A stretch of 64,000 nucleotides of DNA. Origin: Thermus sp. LT1-2-5 (GTDB taxonomy: Bacteria > Deinococcota > Deinococci > Deinococcales > Thermaceae). How positions within the stretch are numbered: the first letter of the stretch is position 1; every line of letters begins with the position of its first letter. Both the position numbers and the translations under genes were made by a program. Shown here in pieces: positions 16,625 to 25,400 of this stretch. The notes under the pieces are model-generated. The model worked only from the letters and a program-made list of their open reading frames with translations, was not told the DNA's origin and ran no database searches. Where the stretch lies: assembly GCF_040363165.1 (NCBI RefSeq), contig NZ_BSRG01000004.1, positions 124,001-188,000 on the forward strand. Reading direction: 5' to 3'.

Positions 16625-16995
16625 TGCGACCGCTTCCCGTGCGTTGCCCGGCTTGCGAAAACCCCTTGGCGGTGAAGGTCCTTTTCTGCCCCGCCTGCGG
16701 CACCGAGGTTGCGGGCCGCTTCGCCCTAAACGAGTTCGCCCTCCTGCCCAAGGAGCACCTGGACTTCCTGCGGCTTTTCGTGAAGGTCCGGGGAAACCTA
16801 AAGGAGGTGGAGCGCCTCCTCGGCGTGTCCTACCCCACGGTGCGGGCCCGGCTGGATGCTCTCCTGCGGGCTTTGGGCTACGAGGCGGAGCCGGAGGGTA
16901 CGGAGGAGGCGCGCCTCCAGGTCCTGGAGGCCTTGCGCAAGGGGGAGATCAGCGTGGAGGAGGCGGTGGCGCGCTTGCGGGGAGGGAAAAGCTGA
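16618..16995 (+). CDS. DUF2089 zinc-ribbon regulator
   Basis: 125 residues. Two Cys pairs (CPACENPLAVKVLFCPACG) make an N-terminal zinc ribbon. Residues 35-80 (LPKEHLDFLRLFVKVRGNL, then VERLLGVSYPTVRARLD) are the helix-turn-helix core of DUF2089. The tail, VLEALRKGEISVEEAVARL, repeats the SHOCT-like unit of the two upstream genes. It is likely a DNA-binding autoregulator of this operon. Its last 47 bases overlap the histidine kinase gene on the other strand. Confidence 0.85.
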   Translation: MVMRPLPVRCPACENPLAVKVLFCPACGTEVAGRFALNEFALLPKEHLDFLRLFVKVRGNLKEVERLLGVSYPTVRARLDALLRALGYEAEPEGTEEARLQVLEALRKGEISVEEAVARLRGGKS

Positions 16996-18355
16996 AGGCG
17001 GTGCCCTTTCCCACCTCGCTTTCCACCCAGACCTCCCCCCCGTGGGCCTCGAGGATGGCCTTCACGATGGCCAGCCCTAACCCCGAGCCCCCCCGCTCCC
17101 GGTCCCGGGCCTTGTCCACCCGGTAGAAGCGCTCAAAGAGGTGCGGGAGGTGCTCCTCGGGAATGCCTTCCCCGTCGTCCTCCACCCGCACCACCACCTT
17201 CTTCCCCAGGTCGAAAGCCCTAAGCCACACGTGCCGGGACCCGGCCTTGAGGCTGTTGGCCACCAGGTTGGCTAGGACCTGGTGGAGCCGATCCGGGTCC
17301 CCCCGCACGTACACCTCCGGGGGGGCCTCCACCAGGATCTCCCCTTCAAAACTCCGCTTGAACTCCTCCCGCACCTCCTCCAGGAGGTCCAAGACCCGCA
17401 CCGGGATGGGCTCGATGCGCCAGCTTCCGCTTTGGGAAAGGTCCAAGAGGTCGGAGACCAGCTTGCTCATGCGCTCCGCTTCCCGCCGCACAATATCCAG
17501 GCTTTCCCGCTGCACCTCGTTTAAGGGGGTGCGGCGGAGGAGGTAACCCACGTGGCCCAGGATGGCGGTGATGGGGGTTCTGAGCTCGTGGGAGGCGTCT
17601 TGGAGGAAGCGGGTCTGGGCCTCAAAGGCCTTCTGCATGCGGGAAAGCATCCCGTTTAGGGCCCGGACCAAGGCCGCCACCTCGTCCGCCCCTTCGGGCT
17701 CGGGCAGGGGCTCGGGGCGCTCGGGCATGGCCTCGGCCCGCCGGGCCAGCCACTCCAAGGGAGAAAGGGCCCGGGCCACCAGGGCCCGGGCCAAGAGCAC
17801 CGCCAGGAGGAGGACGGCCAAGGCGGTGCCGGCGTAGATGCGGGCGAACTGGTTCAGGGTGGCCTCAATCCCCTCCGTGGGCCGCCCCACCAGGAGGAGG
17901 CCCTTCCACACCGTGCCGGCCACGTTCACCTCCACCCGGCGGGCGTAGACGAGAAGGGTGAGGGGCTTGCCTTCCCGGGGTAGCTCCACCCGGGTCCAGA
18001 CCTCCCCCTGGGCCAGGAGTGTGCGGTAGTCCCCCTCGTTGAGGAGGAGGCGCCCGCTTCCCAGAGCCGGGCTTTTTTGCAGGCTAATCCCCCCCTCCCG
18101 GGCCAAGAAGGCGGGGTCCTCCTCGGGCAGAAGTTGGAGCTCGGCGTAAAGGCCAGCGGGAAGCCCCGCTTCCAAAAGGGTTTGCCCCCCGAGGTTCAAA
18201 AGGCGCACCACCTGGTTGCTGGCCTCCAAGAGCTCGGCCCGGAGGTTGCGGTAAAGAAAACTCCGCAAGACCCCTTCCAGGGCGAACCCCAGCACCAAGA
18301 GGGTGACGAAGAGGAGACTGGCGGTTAACAGGGTGATGCGGGCGCGCAGGGTCAT
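16949..18355 (-). CDS. Sensor histidine kinase
   Basis: 468 residues. Helix 1 is about 7-30 and helix 2 about 173-197, enclosing a roughly 140-residue external sensor domain. HAMP follows at about 198-245, then the H box DASHELRTPITAI with His near 256, the N box NLVANSLKAG, and G boxes VEDDGEGIPEE and GSGLGLAIVKA. It lies nine bases after its response-regulator gene. The ligand is unknown. The C-terminal tail PASAPPPPPR overlaps the DUF2089 gene. Confidence 0.93.
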   Translation of the reverse strand: MTLRARITLLTASLLFVTLLVLGFALEGVLRSFLYRNLRAELLEASNQVVRLLNLGGQTLLEAGLPAGLYAELQLLPEEDPAFLAREGGISLQKSPALGSGRLLLNEGDYRTLLAQGEVWTRVELPREGKPLTLLVYARRVEVNVAGTVWKGLLLVGRPTEGIEATLNQFARIYAGTALAVLLLAVLLARALVARALSPLEWLARRAEAMPERPEPLPEPEGADEVAALVRALNGMLSRMQKAFEAQTRFLQDASHELRTPITAILGHVGYLLRRTPLNEVQRESLDIVRREAERMSKLVSDLLDLSQSGSWRIEPIPVRVLDLLEEVREEFKRSFEGEILVEAPPEVYVRGDPDRLHQVLANLVANSLKAGSRHVWLRAFDLGKKVVVRVEDDGEGIPEEHLPHLFERFYRVDKARDRERGGSGLGLAIVKAILEAHGGEVWVESEVGKGTAFSFSLPASAPPPPPR

Positions 18356-18364
18356 GGAGGGGGG

Positions 18365-19039
18365 TTAGTCCTCCCTTAAGACGTACCCCACGCCCCGCAC
18401 CGTGTGGATGAGGCGGCGCTCCCCACCCGCCTCCAGCTTCTTGCGCAGGTAGCCGATGTACACGTCCACCACGTTGCTCCCGCCCTGGTAGCCTGGCCAG
18501 ACCTTCTCCTCGATCTCGTAGCGGCTAAAGACCTTGCCCGGGTTTTTGGCGAGAAGCTCCAGGAGCTCAAACTCCTTGTTGGAAAGCTCTATGCGCCGCC
18601 CGGCGCGGAAGACCTCCCGCCCCTCCACGTTGATGATGAGGTCCGCCACCCGGATCTCCCCGGTGATGGCCGGGCTTACCCGGCGCAGGTGGGCCCGCAC
18701 CCGGGCCAGGAGCTCTTCTATGGAGAAGGGCTTTACCAGGTAGTCGTCCGCCCCGGCGTCCAGGCCCTCCACCTTGTCCTCCACCCGGTCCTTGGCGGTG
18801 AGGATCAGGATGGGCACATTGGAGGTCTTGCGGATGCGCTTGGCCACCTCAATCCCGTCCATGACGGGAAGCATTAGGTCCAGGATCACCAGGTTGGGGT
18901 TTACCTCGCGGAAGCGGGAAAGGCCGGTGATCCCGTCGTGGGCCACCTCGGTGCGGTAGCCCTCCGCCTGGAGTTCCAGTTCTATGAAGCGGGCGATGTC
19001 CTTCTCGTCCTCCACGATGAGGATCAGGGGGGGTTCCAT
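18365..19039 (-). CDS. OmpR-family response regulator
   Basis: 224 residues from ATG 19039. The receiver domain has the acidic pocket VEDE, phospho-acceptor Asp near 54 (VILDLMLP), Lys in LTAKDR and DDYLVKPF. The C-terminal winged helix ends [13 protein letters not shown] and VRGVGYVL, as in OmpR/PhoB DNA-binding domains. It pairs with the kinase downstream. TATCCT lies 7 bases before the start, and a perfect 16-base palindrome lies at 19057-19072, a candidate autoregulatory or terminator site. Confidence 0.95.
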   Translation of the reverse strand: MEPPLILIVEDEKDIARFIELELQAEGYRTEVAHDGITGLSRFREVNPNLVILDLMLPVMDGIEVAKRIRKTSNVPILILTAKDRVEDKVEGLDAGADDYLVKPFSIEELLARVRAHLRRVSPAITGEIRVADLIINVEGREVFRAGRRIELSNKEFELLELLAKNPGKVFSRYEIEEKVWPGYQGGSNVVDVYIGYLRKKLEAGGERRLIHTVRGVGYVLRED

Positions 19040-19056
19040 ACCCCTCAGGATACTCA

Positions 19057-19072
19057 CTTTCTCATGAGAAAG
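19057..19072. promoter_or_regulatory. Perfect 16-base palindrome
   Basis: CTTTCTCATGAGAAAG fills most of the gap between the hemolysin-III stop and the response-regulator start. It covers the -35 area of the regulator's promoter. It could be an operator or a 6-bp hairpin terminator with a CATG loop; no strong T tract follows on the minus strand, which favours an operator. Confidence 0.5.
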
Positions 19073-19690
19073 CTAGGTGTAGAGGCTGAGGACCGCCAGG
19101 TACATGAAGAGGCTTCCCAAAAGCACCAGGAGGTGCCAAAGCCCGTGGAAGCCCACCCGGTGCGGCCAGGGGTTGGGGCGTTTGAGCCCGTAGACCAAGG
19201 CCCCCAGGGTGTAGAAGGCCCCTGCCAGGGCCATGAGGGCGAAGGTGGAAAGGGGCAGGTCAAGGCGGGGCAGGAAAAGGACGGAAAGCCATCCCAGGCC
19301 CAGGTAGGCCAGGGTGTACAGCCAGCGGGGGGCTTTGAGGAAGAAAAGGCGGAAGCCCACGCCCAAAAGGGCTAGCCCCCAAACGAGGCCCAGGGCAAAG
19401 GCCTTGGGGCCTTCCCGCAAGCCCTCTAGCAAAAAGGGGGTATAGCTCCCGGCGATAAAGAGGAAGATGGCGGCATGGTCCAGCCGCCTCAGCCAGGCCA
19501 GGGCCCTTTCCTCCACCTTTAAGGCGTGGTAGAGGGCGCTTGCGCCGAACATCAGGGCCATGGTGAGGCCGAAGAGGAGAACGCCGCCCCAGGCCTCCTT
19601 GGGGGCCAAAAGGAGGAGAAGGAGGCTACCCAAAAGGGCAAACGGCACACCCAAGGCGTGGCTCAAGGCGTTGAACGGCTCGCGGACCAT
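19073..19690 (-). CDS. Hemolysin-III / PAQR-type membrane protein
   Basis: 205 residues and seven helices. The family residues are all present: EPFNALSHALG, ASALYHA, RLDHAAIFLFIAGSYTPF and GLWHLLVLLGS, giving the conserved Ser, His and Asp metal site of the PAQR/hemolysin-III fold. These bacterial proteins are not proven toxins and may be lipid hydrolases. I use ATG 19690; a TTG six bases earlier is less likely. The gene begins 8 bases after the PEP synthase stop. Confidence 0.88.
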   Translation of the reverse strand: MVREPFNALSHALGVPFALLGSLLLLLLAPKEAWGGVLLFGLTMALMFGASALYHALKVEERALAWLRRLDHAAIFLFIAGSYTPFLLEGLREGPKAFALGLVWGLALLGVGFRLFFLKAPRWLYTLAYLGLGWLSVLFLPRLDLPLSTFALMALAGAFYTLGALVYGLKRPNPWPHRVGFHGLWHLLVLLGSLFMYLAVLSLYT

Positions 19691-19698
19691 GCCCAAGC

Positions 19699-22092
19699 TT
19701 ACCCTAAGCCCAAGGCGCTTTCCACCTCTGCCACCTTCTTCACCGTGCGCAGAAGGGCGTCCGGGTTGAGGCTTAGAGAGTCAATCCCCCGTTCCACCAA
19801 GAAGGCGGCGAACTCGGGGTAGTCGGAAGGGGCCTGGCCGCAGATGCCCACCGGCTTTCCCCGGGCGTGGGCTTTTTCCAGGAGGAGGGCGCAAAGGGCC
19901 TTCACCGTTTCCCGCCGTTCGTCGAAGAGGTGGGCCACCCTTTCGGAATCCCGGTCCAGGCCCAAGGCCAGCTGGGTGAGGTCGTTGGAGCCGATAGAGA
20001 AGCCGTCAAAGAGCTCGGCGAAGGCCTCGGCCTCGAGGACATTGGAAGGGATCTCCGCCATCACGTAGACGAGAAGCCCCTCCTCCCCCCGTCTTAGGCC
20101 CCCTTCCGCCATGACCTCCAAGACCTTCGCCCCCTCCTCCGGGGTGCGGCAGAAGGGCACCATGACGTGAAGGTTCTTTAGGCCCATCTCCTCCCGCACC
20201 CGCTTCACCGCGGCCACCTCCAACAGGAAGCCCTCCTTGTAGTCGGGGTGGTAGTAGCGGCTCGCCCCCCGCCAGCCCAGCATGGGGTTTTCCTCCTTGG
20301 GTTCAAAGAGGTGCCCCCCCACCAGGCGGGCGTACTCGTTGGTCTTGAAGTCGGAGAAGCGGAGGATCACGGGCCGGGGGTAAAAGGCGGCGGCGATGAG
20401 GCCGATGCCCTGGGCTAAGCGGTCCACGAAGTAGTCCCGCTTGTCGCCGTAGGCCTCGGTGAGGGCCTCCACTTCCCGTTGCACGGCAGGAGGTAAGGCC
20501 TCGAAGCGGGTGAGGGCCAGGGGGTGGATGCGCACGTGGCTAGCGAAGACGAACTCCATGCGGGCAAGCCCCACGCCGTCCGTGGGGAGGAGGCTCGCCT
20601 TCAGGGCCTCCTCCGGGGTGCCCACGTTGACCAGGATCCGGGTTTTGGTCCTGGGAAGGGCCTCGGGGCGGATCTCCTCCACCTCAAAGGGCAGGCTCCC
20701 CCGGTAGACCCGGCCCACCTCCCCCTCGGCGCAGGAAACGGTCACCGCTTCCCCCTCGGGAATGGCCCGCGTGGCTCCCACCGCCCCCACCACCGCCGGC
20801 ACCCCCAGCTCCCGGGCCACGATGGCGGCGTGGGAGGTGCGCCCACCCCTTTCCGTGACGATGGCCGCCGCCTTTTTCATGATGGGTTCCCAGTCGGGGT
20901 TGGTGGTTTCCGTGACCAGGACCTCTCCTTCCTGAAAGCGGTCCATCTCCTTAGGGTCCTTGAGAATGCGGGCCCGCCCGGTGGCGATGGCCTCCCCCAC
21001 CGCCAGGCCTTCCGCCAACACCTCTCCCCGCGCCAGGAGCCGAAAGACCCGAAGCACGGGGCTCTTTTGCGCATGCACCGTCTCGGGGCGGGCCTGGAGG
21101 ATGAAGAGTTCCCCCGTGGGCCCGTCCTTGGCCCACTCGATGTCCATGGGGGTGGGAGCGCCCCGCTTCTTGGAATAGTGCGCCTCGATCTTCAAGGACC
21201 AGTCGGCAAGCTGTAGGGCCTCCTCGTCCTTCAGGGCGAACTGGTTTCGCAGGTAGGGGGGCGTGGGGCGGTTTTTCAGGCGGCCTTCCTTGGGGTCAAA
21301 GACCAGGGTGAGCTCCTTGGTCCCCAGGCGCTTGTACACCAGGGCCTTGTACCCCGCCTTTAGAGCCTCTTTGTGCACGTAGTAGCCGTCTGGGACCACC
21401 CGCCCCTGGACGATGTTCTCCCCCAGGCCCCAGATGGCGGTGAGGTAGACAAAGCCCCGGTGGCCCGTGTCCGGGTCCAGGGTGAAGATGACCCCGCTGG
21501 TGGCGGTGTCCGCCCGCACCATGCGCTGCACCCCCACGGAAAGGGCCACCTTCAGGTGGTCAAAGCCCATATGGGCCCGGTAGCTGATGGCCCGGGCGGT
21601 GAAGAGGCTGGCCATGGCCCGTTTCACGTGCAGGAGGAGGTCCTCCTCCCCTTGGACGTAGAGGTAGCTTTCCTGCTGCCCGGCGAAGCTGGCCGTGGGC
21701 AGGTCCTCGGCGGTGGCGCTGGAGCGCACCGCCACGGGGATCTCTTCCTCCCCCGCCTCCTCGGAAAGCTGGCGGTAGGCCAAAAGGATCTCCTCCCTAA
21801 GGTCCGGAGGATACTCCCCCTTGAGGATCAGGTTCCGGAGGTGGCGGCTTGCCCTTTGGAGGGCCTTGGGGTCTTCCACGTCCAGGTCCTTTAGCTCCTG
21901 GGCGATGGCCTCCTTCAGGCCGTTTTTCTCCAGAAAGTACCCGTAGGCCTCGCTGGTGGTGGCGAAGCCACCGGGCACCTTCACCCCCAAGGGGGAAAGC
22001 TCCCGGATCATCTCCCCCAAGGAGGCGTTCTTGCCCCCCACCAAGGGGACGTCCTCCAGGCCCACCTCGTGGAAAAACCGCACCCATCTCAT
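19699..22092 (-). CDS. ppsA: Phosphoenolpyruvate synthase
   Basis: 797 residues, normal for PpsA, which converts pyruvate, ATP and water to PEP, AMP and phosphate in gluconeogenesis. The ATP-grasp domain starts VPLVGGKNASLGEM; the phospho-His loop GGRTSHAAIVARELG places His at about 421; the PEP-utilising barrel ends with SIGSNDLTQLALGLDRDS and a Cys in VGICGQAPSDYP. Start ATG 22092 follows AGGAGGGG and overlaps the MoxR stop by four bases. Upstream frame extension is antisense noise. Confidence 0.96.
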   Translation of the reverse strand: MRWVRFFHEVGLEDVPLVGGKNASLGEMIRELSPLGVKVPGGFATTSEAYGYFLEKNGLKEAIAQELKDLDVEDPKALQRASRHLRNLILKGEYPPDLREEILLAYRQLSEEAGEEEIPVAVRSSATAEDLPTASFAGQQESYLYVQGEEDLLLHVKRAMASLFTARAISYRAHMGFDHLKVALSVGVQRMVRADTATSGVIFTLDPDTGHRGFVYLTAIWGLGENIVQGRVVPDGYYVHKEALKAGYKALVYKRLGTKELTLVFDPKEGRLKNRPTPPYLRNQFALKDEEALQLADWSLKIEAHYSKKRGAPTPMDIEWAKDGPTGELFILQARPETVHAQKSPVLRVFRLLARGEVLAEGLAVGEAIATGRARILKDPKEMDRFQEGEVLVTETTNPDWEPIMKKAAAIVTERGGRTSHAAIVARELGVPAVVGAVGATRAIPEGEAVTVSCAEGEVGRVYRGSLPFEVEEIRPEALPRTKTRILVNVGTPEEALKASLLPTDGVGLARMEFVFASHVRIHPLALTRFEALPPAVQREVEALTEAYGDKRDYFVDRLAQGIGLIAAAFYPRPVILRFSDFKTNEYARLVGGHLFEPKEENPMLGWRGASRYYHPDYKEGFLLEVAAVKRVREEMGLKNLHVMVPFCRTPEEGAKVLEVMAEGGLRRGEEGLLVYVMAEIPSNVLEAEAFAELFDGFSIGSNDLTQLALGLDRDSERVAHLFDERRETVKALCALLLEKAHARGKPVGICGQAPSDYPEFAAFLVERGIDSLSLNPDALLRTVKKVAEVESALGLG

Positions 22093-22982
22093 GGCACCCC
22101 TCCTTTCCGCAAAACCTCCCGCAGCACCCCTTCTGCGCTTTCCCCCTCGTAGAGGGCCTCCTCCGTGAGGAAGAGGCGGTGGGGGAGGGCTAAGAAGGCA
22201 GCATCTTTGAGTTCTTTCCAGTCTACCAGGGGCTTCCCCCTCAGGTAAGCTAGGGCCTTGGCCAAGGCCAGCCAGGCCTTGGCCCCCCGGGGGGAAAGCC
22301 CCATGCGAAGCCGCTTGTCCTCCTGGGTCAAGAAGGCCACGTGGGTGATGGCCTCTAGGGCCTCCTTGGCCACCCGCACCTCCGTGGCCTCCTTTTGCCC
22401 CTGGAGGAAGTCCACCGCCTGGGGCTCGGGGAGCTTGGGCTCCTCGGTGAGGATGCGGAGCCACACCTCCCGCCTGGGGGGGCGGAAGGGAATTTTGGCG
22501 GTGAAGCGGTCCAGCTGGGCCTCGGGCAGGGGGTAGGTGCCCTCCAGCTCCAGGGGGTTTTGCGTGGCGATGACGAAGAAGGGCTCAGGCAGGGGGTGGC
22601 GCACCCCGCCTGCCGTCACGGCCCGCTCCTGCATGGCCTCGAGGAGGGCCGACTGCACCTTGGGCGGGGCCCGGTTGATCTCGTCCGCCAGCACCACCTG
22701 GGCGAAGAGGGGACCTGGTACGAAGACGAAGCTTCCCTGGCGGAAAATCTCGCTCCCGGTGAGGTCCTGGGGGAGAAGGTCGGGGGTGAACTGGATGCGC
22801 TTGTAGGAGAGGCCGCTTCCTTGGGCGAAGCTTTCCGCCAGAAGGGTTTTGCCCAGGCCCGGCGCCCCTTCCAACAGGGCGTGCCCCCGGGCCAAGAGGG
22901 TGGCCAGAAGGGCCTCGATGGCCTCCTCCTGGCCGAAGAGGGTTTGGTTCAGGGCCTCCTTGAGGCGGAAAAGCGCCTCCAC
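22089..22982 (-). CDS. MoxR-family AAA+ ATPase
   Basis: 297 residues. Walker A GAPGLGKT near 38-45, Walker B VVLADEINRAPPKVQ, sensor 1 ATQNPLELEGTYPLPEAQLDRF and sensor 2 GLSPRGAKAWLALAKA match MoxR ATPases, chaperone-like proteins that mature metal- or cofactor-bearing targets. The usual VWA-domain and DUF58 partners are missing: it sits between EF-G-2 and PEP synthase with start/stop contacts to both. A role in activating PEP synthase is possible but unproven. Confidence 0.92.
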   Translation of the reverse strand: MEALFRLKEALNQTLFGQEEAIEALLATLLARGHALLEGAPGLGKTLLAESFAQGSGLSYKRIQFTPDLLPQDLTGSEIFRQGSFVFVPGPLFAQVVLADEINRAPPKVQSALLEAMQERAVTAGGVRHPLPEPFFVIATQNPLELEGTYPLPEAQLDRFTAKIPFRPPRREVWLRILTEEPKLPEPQAVDFLQGQKEATEVRVAKEALEAITHVAFLTQEDKRLRMGLSPRGAKAWLALAKALAYLRGKPLVDWKELKDAAFLALPHRLFLTEEALYEGESAEGVLREVLRKGGVP

Positions 22983-24961
22983 TACCCCTCCTGGGCCCGG
23001 CGCTCCTGGACGATCTTCTGCGCCAGGTGCGGGGGCACCTCGGCGTAGTGGCTGAACTCCAAGGCGTAGGCCCCAGCCCCCCCGGTGAGGCTTGGCAGGG
23101 TCTTGTAATACTCCAGCACCTCGGCCAAGGGCACCTCGGCCCGCACGGCGCTCAGGGCTCCCTCCTGCTCCATGCCCAGGATGCGTCCCCTGCGGGCTTG
23201 CAGGTCGGAGAGGATGTCACCGATGCGCTCCTGGGGGGCTAGGACCTTGATCTGGTAGATGGGCTCCAAGAGGACCGGGCTCGCCTCCGCCATCACCTTT
23301 TTAAAGGCCAGGCTGGCGGCGATCTGGAAGGCCAGGTCCGAGGAGTCCACCTCGTGGTAGGAGCCGTTATAGACGATGGCCTTGAAGCCCATCACGGGGT
23401 AGCCCGCCAGGACCCCCTTCTTGGCCGCCTCGAGGATCCCCTCCTCGATGGCCTCCTGGTACTTGCTGGGGATAACCCCCCCGGTGATGCGCCACTCAAA
23501 GCTGTACTCGGGGGCGGGCTCCAACCTAAGCCACACGTCCCCGTACTGGCCGTGCCCCCCGGTCTGCTTCTTGTACTTGCCCTGGCCTTCCGCCACCTTG
23601 CGGATGGTTTCCCGGTAGGGCACCTTGGGCACGGAAAACTCCACCTCCACCCCGTAGTCCGCCAGGCGCTCCTTGGCGGTGGTGAGGTGAAGCTCCCCAT
23701 GCCCCCAAAGGAGGAACTCCCCGGTTTCCTCCTGCCTTTCCAACTTGAGGCTCGGGTCCTCCTCCAGAAGCTTCCTCAGGGCCTCCCCCAGCTTGGCCTC
23801 GTCCGTGCGCCCCTTGGGGTAGAGGGCCACGGGCACGTTGGGCTCCGGCAGGCGGGCGAAGGGCACGGCCTCGCTTTCCGGCTTCTCCCCTTGCCAAAGG
23901 AGCATGCCCCGGTGCAGGGTTTCCGCCTTGGGCAAGCCCAGGATGTAGCCCGCCTCCGCCTCCTCCACCTCCAGGAGGTCCTTGCCCATGGGCACGTAAA
24001 GGTGGGGTAGGCGCACCGCCCCCGCCTCGCTTTGCAGGGTGTCCCCGGGCTTGAGCCTGCCCCGGTAGAGGCGGACATAGGCCACCTGGCCCATGAAGGG
24101 GTCCACCTGCACCTTGAAGACCTTGGCCAAGGGGGGGCCGTCCCCAAAGCGCTCCTGGGGGGAAGGGAAGGCTTCCAGGATTAGGTCCAGAAGGGGCAGG
24201 ACGCCGATGCCCGTTTCCCCCGAGGCCAGGGCCACGGGGTAGAGGAGCCCCCGTCGCACCGCTTCATGAAACGCCTTTTCCAGGGCCTCCCCCGTGACCT
24301 CCTCCCCTTCCAGGTACTTCTCCAAAAGGCCCTCGTCCGTTTCCACGATGGCCTCGAGGACCTCCTGGCGGAAGCGCTCCGCCCGCGCCCTCTCCTCCTC
24401 GGGCAAGGGCACCTCCACCTCCTTGCCCCCTTCCAGGCGGTAGGCCTTGCCGTGGAAGACGTCGATAAGCCCCACCCAGCGCCCCCCCTCGTACAGGGGC
24501 AGGTCAATGGGAAGGATGGGGCCCAGGGTGGCCCGGAGGTCGTCCAGAAGGGCGTAGTAGTCCCCGCCCTTGTCCAGCTTGGTCACCACCACCATCCGGG
24601 GCAGGTCCAGGCGCTCGGCCACGGTCCAGGCCCTTTCCGTGCCCACCTGGACCCCGCTTTCTGCGGATACCGCCACCAGGGCGGCGTCCGCCGCCTCCAA
24701 GGCCCCCCGGATCTCCCCCACGAAGTCCCCGTAACCGGGGGCGTCCAGGAGGAAGATGCGGTGTTCCTTGTAGCGCAAGGGGGCTACCCCGGTGCGCACC
24801 GTGGTGCGGTGGAGCTTGGCCTCGGGGGTGTAGTCCGTGGTGGTGGTGCCCTCCTCCACCCGGCCCATCCGCTCCTTGGCCCCCGTGTGGTAGAGGAGCG
24901 CTTCCGTTAGCGTGGTCTTGCCGCTTCCCGCATGGCCCACCAGGGCGAGGGTACGGATCAT
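22982..24961 (-). CDS. fusA2: Elongation factor G-like GTPase (EF-G-2)
   Basis: 659 residues from ATG 24961 (GAAGGAGGG upstream). G1 GHAGSGKTTL, G3 DAPGYGDF and G4 TKLDK define a translational GTPase; domain II, III and the IV-V end (TGGHGQYGDVWLRLEP, RRGRILGMEQEG) follow EF-G order. The length and altered motifs match EF-G-2, a paralogue known from T. thermophilus that binds ribosomes but whose cellular role is unclear. TATACT upstream supports a promoter at about 24980. Confidence 0.9.
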   Translation of the reverse strand: MIRTLALVGHAGSGKTTLTEALLYHTGAKERMGRVEEGTTTTDYTPEAKLHRTTVRTGVAPLRYKEHRIFLLDAPGYGDFVGEIRGALEAADAALVAVSAESGVQVGTERAWTVAERLDLPRMVVVTKLDKGGDYYALLDDLRATLGPILPIDLPLYEGGRWVGLIDVFHGKAYRLEGGKEVEVPLPEEERARAERFRQEVLEAIVETDEGLLEKYLEGEEVTGEALEKAFHEAVRRGLLYPVALASGETGIGVLPLLDLILEAFPSPQERFGDGPPLAKVFKVQVDPFMGQVAYVRLYRGRLKPGDTLQSEAGAVRLPHLYVPMGKDLLEVEEAEAGYILGLPKAETLHRGMLLWQGEKPESEAVPFARLPEPNVPVALYPKGRTDEAKLGEALRKLLEEDPSLKLERQEETGEFLLWGHGELHLTTAKERLADYGVEVEFSVPKVPYRETIRKVAEGQGKYKKQTGGHGQYGDVWLRLEPAPEYSFEWRITGGVIPSKYQEAIEEGILEAAKKGVLAGYPVMGFKAIVYNGSYHEVDSSDLAFQIAASLAFKKVMAEASPVLLEPIYQIKVLAPQERIGDILSDLQARRGRILGMEQEGALSAVRAEVPLAEVLEYYKTLPSLTGGAGAYALEFSHYAEVPPHLAQKIVQERRAQEG

Positions 24962-25008
24962 GGTCCCTCCTTCTTGGTGCCCATAGTATAGGGCCAAGGA
25001 GGGGGCGA

Positions 25009-25392
25009 TTGTCCCAAGTCCTTTACGTGCCCCGAAGGCTTCTGGAGGAAACCCGGGCCCACCTCCTGCGGGAGGCTCCCCGGGAAGGGGTGGGGCTTTG
25101 GGCGGGCGGGCGGGAGGTGGAACGGATCATCCCCCTGCCCAACGCCCACCCCCATCCCCTCACGGGCTACCTGGCGGAGCCTTTGGCCCTTCTCAAGGCC
25201 CTAAAGGAGTTGGAGGGCCAGGGCCTGAAGCTGCTTGCCATCTACCACTCCCACCCCCATGGCCCCGCCTTCCCGAGCCCCACGGACGTTCGCGAGGCCC
25301 GCTGGCGGGTGCCCTACGTCATCTTTGGCACCGACGGGGTTAGGGCCTTCCTCCTGCCCGAGGGGCAGGAGGTGGCCTTGGCGGTCCTATAA
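25009..25392 (+). CDS. JAMM/MPN+ metalloprotease (TtuB-deconjugase type)
   Basis: 127 residues. The JAMM site is complete: Glu in REGVGLWAGG and HSHPHGPAFPSPTD with two His and Asp for zinc. In T. thermophilus a JAMM protease removes the ubiquitin-like protein TtuB from its targets, and this single-domain protein fits that type (inference from family). Start is TTG 25009, supported by AAGGAGGGGG at the right distance. The final TAA overlaps the TATAAT box of alaS. Divergent from EF-G-2. Confidence 0.85.
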   Translation: MSQVLYVPRRLLEETRAHLLREAPREGVGLWAGGREVERIIPLPNAHPHPLTGYLAEPLALLKALKELEGQGLKLLAIYHSHPHGPAFPSPTDVREARWRVPYVIFGTDGVRAFLLPEGQEVALAVL

Positions 25393-25393
25393 T
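25388..25393 (+). promoter_or_regulatory. TATAAT -10 box of alaS
   Basis: Perfect TATAAT seven bases before ATG 25401, so transcription should begin at or next to the start codon. It overlaps the TAA stop of the JAMM gene. A good -35 box is not visible. Confidence 0.65.
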
Positions 25394-25400
25394 CAAAGGC

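Noticed and set aside
22093-22464. N-terminal extension of PEP synthase
   Set aside because: It reads antisense-like low complexity inside moxR, while ATG 22092 has AGGAGG and the true family start.
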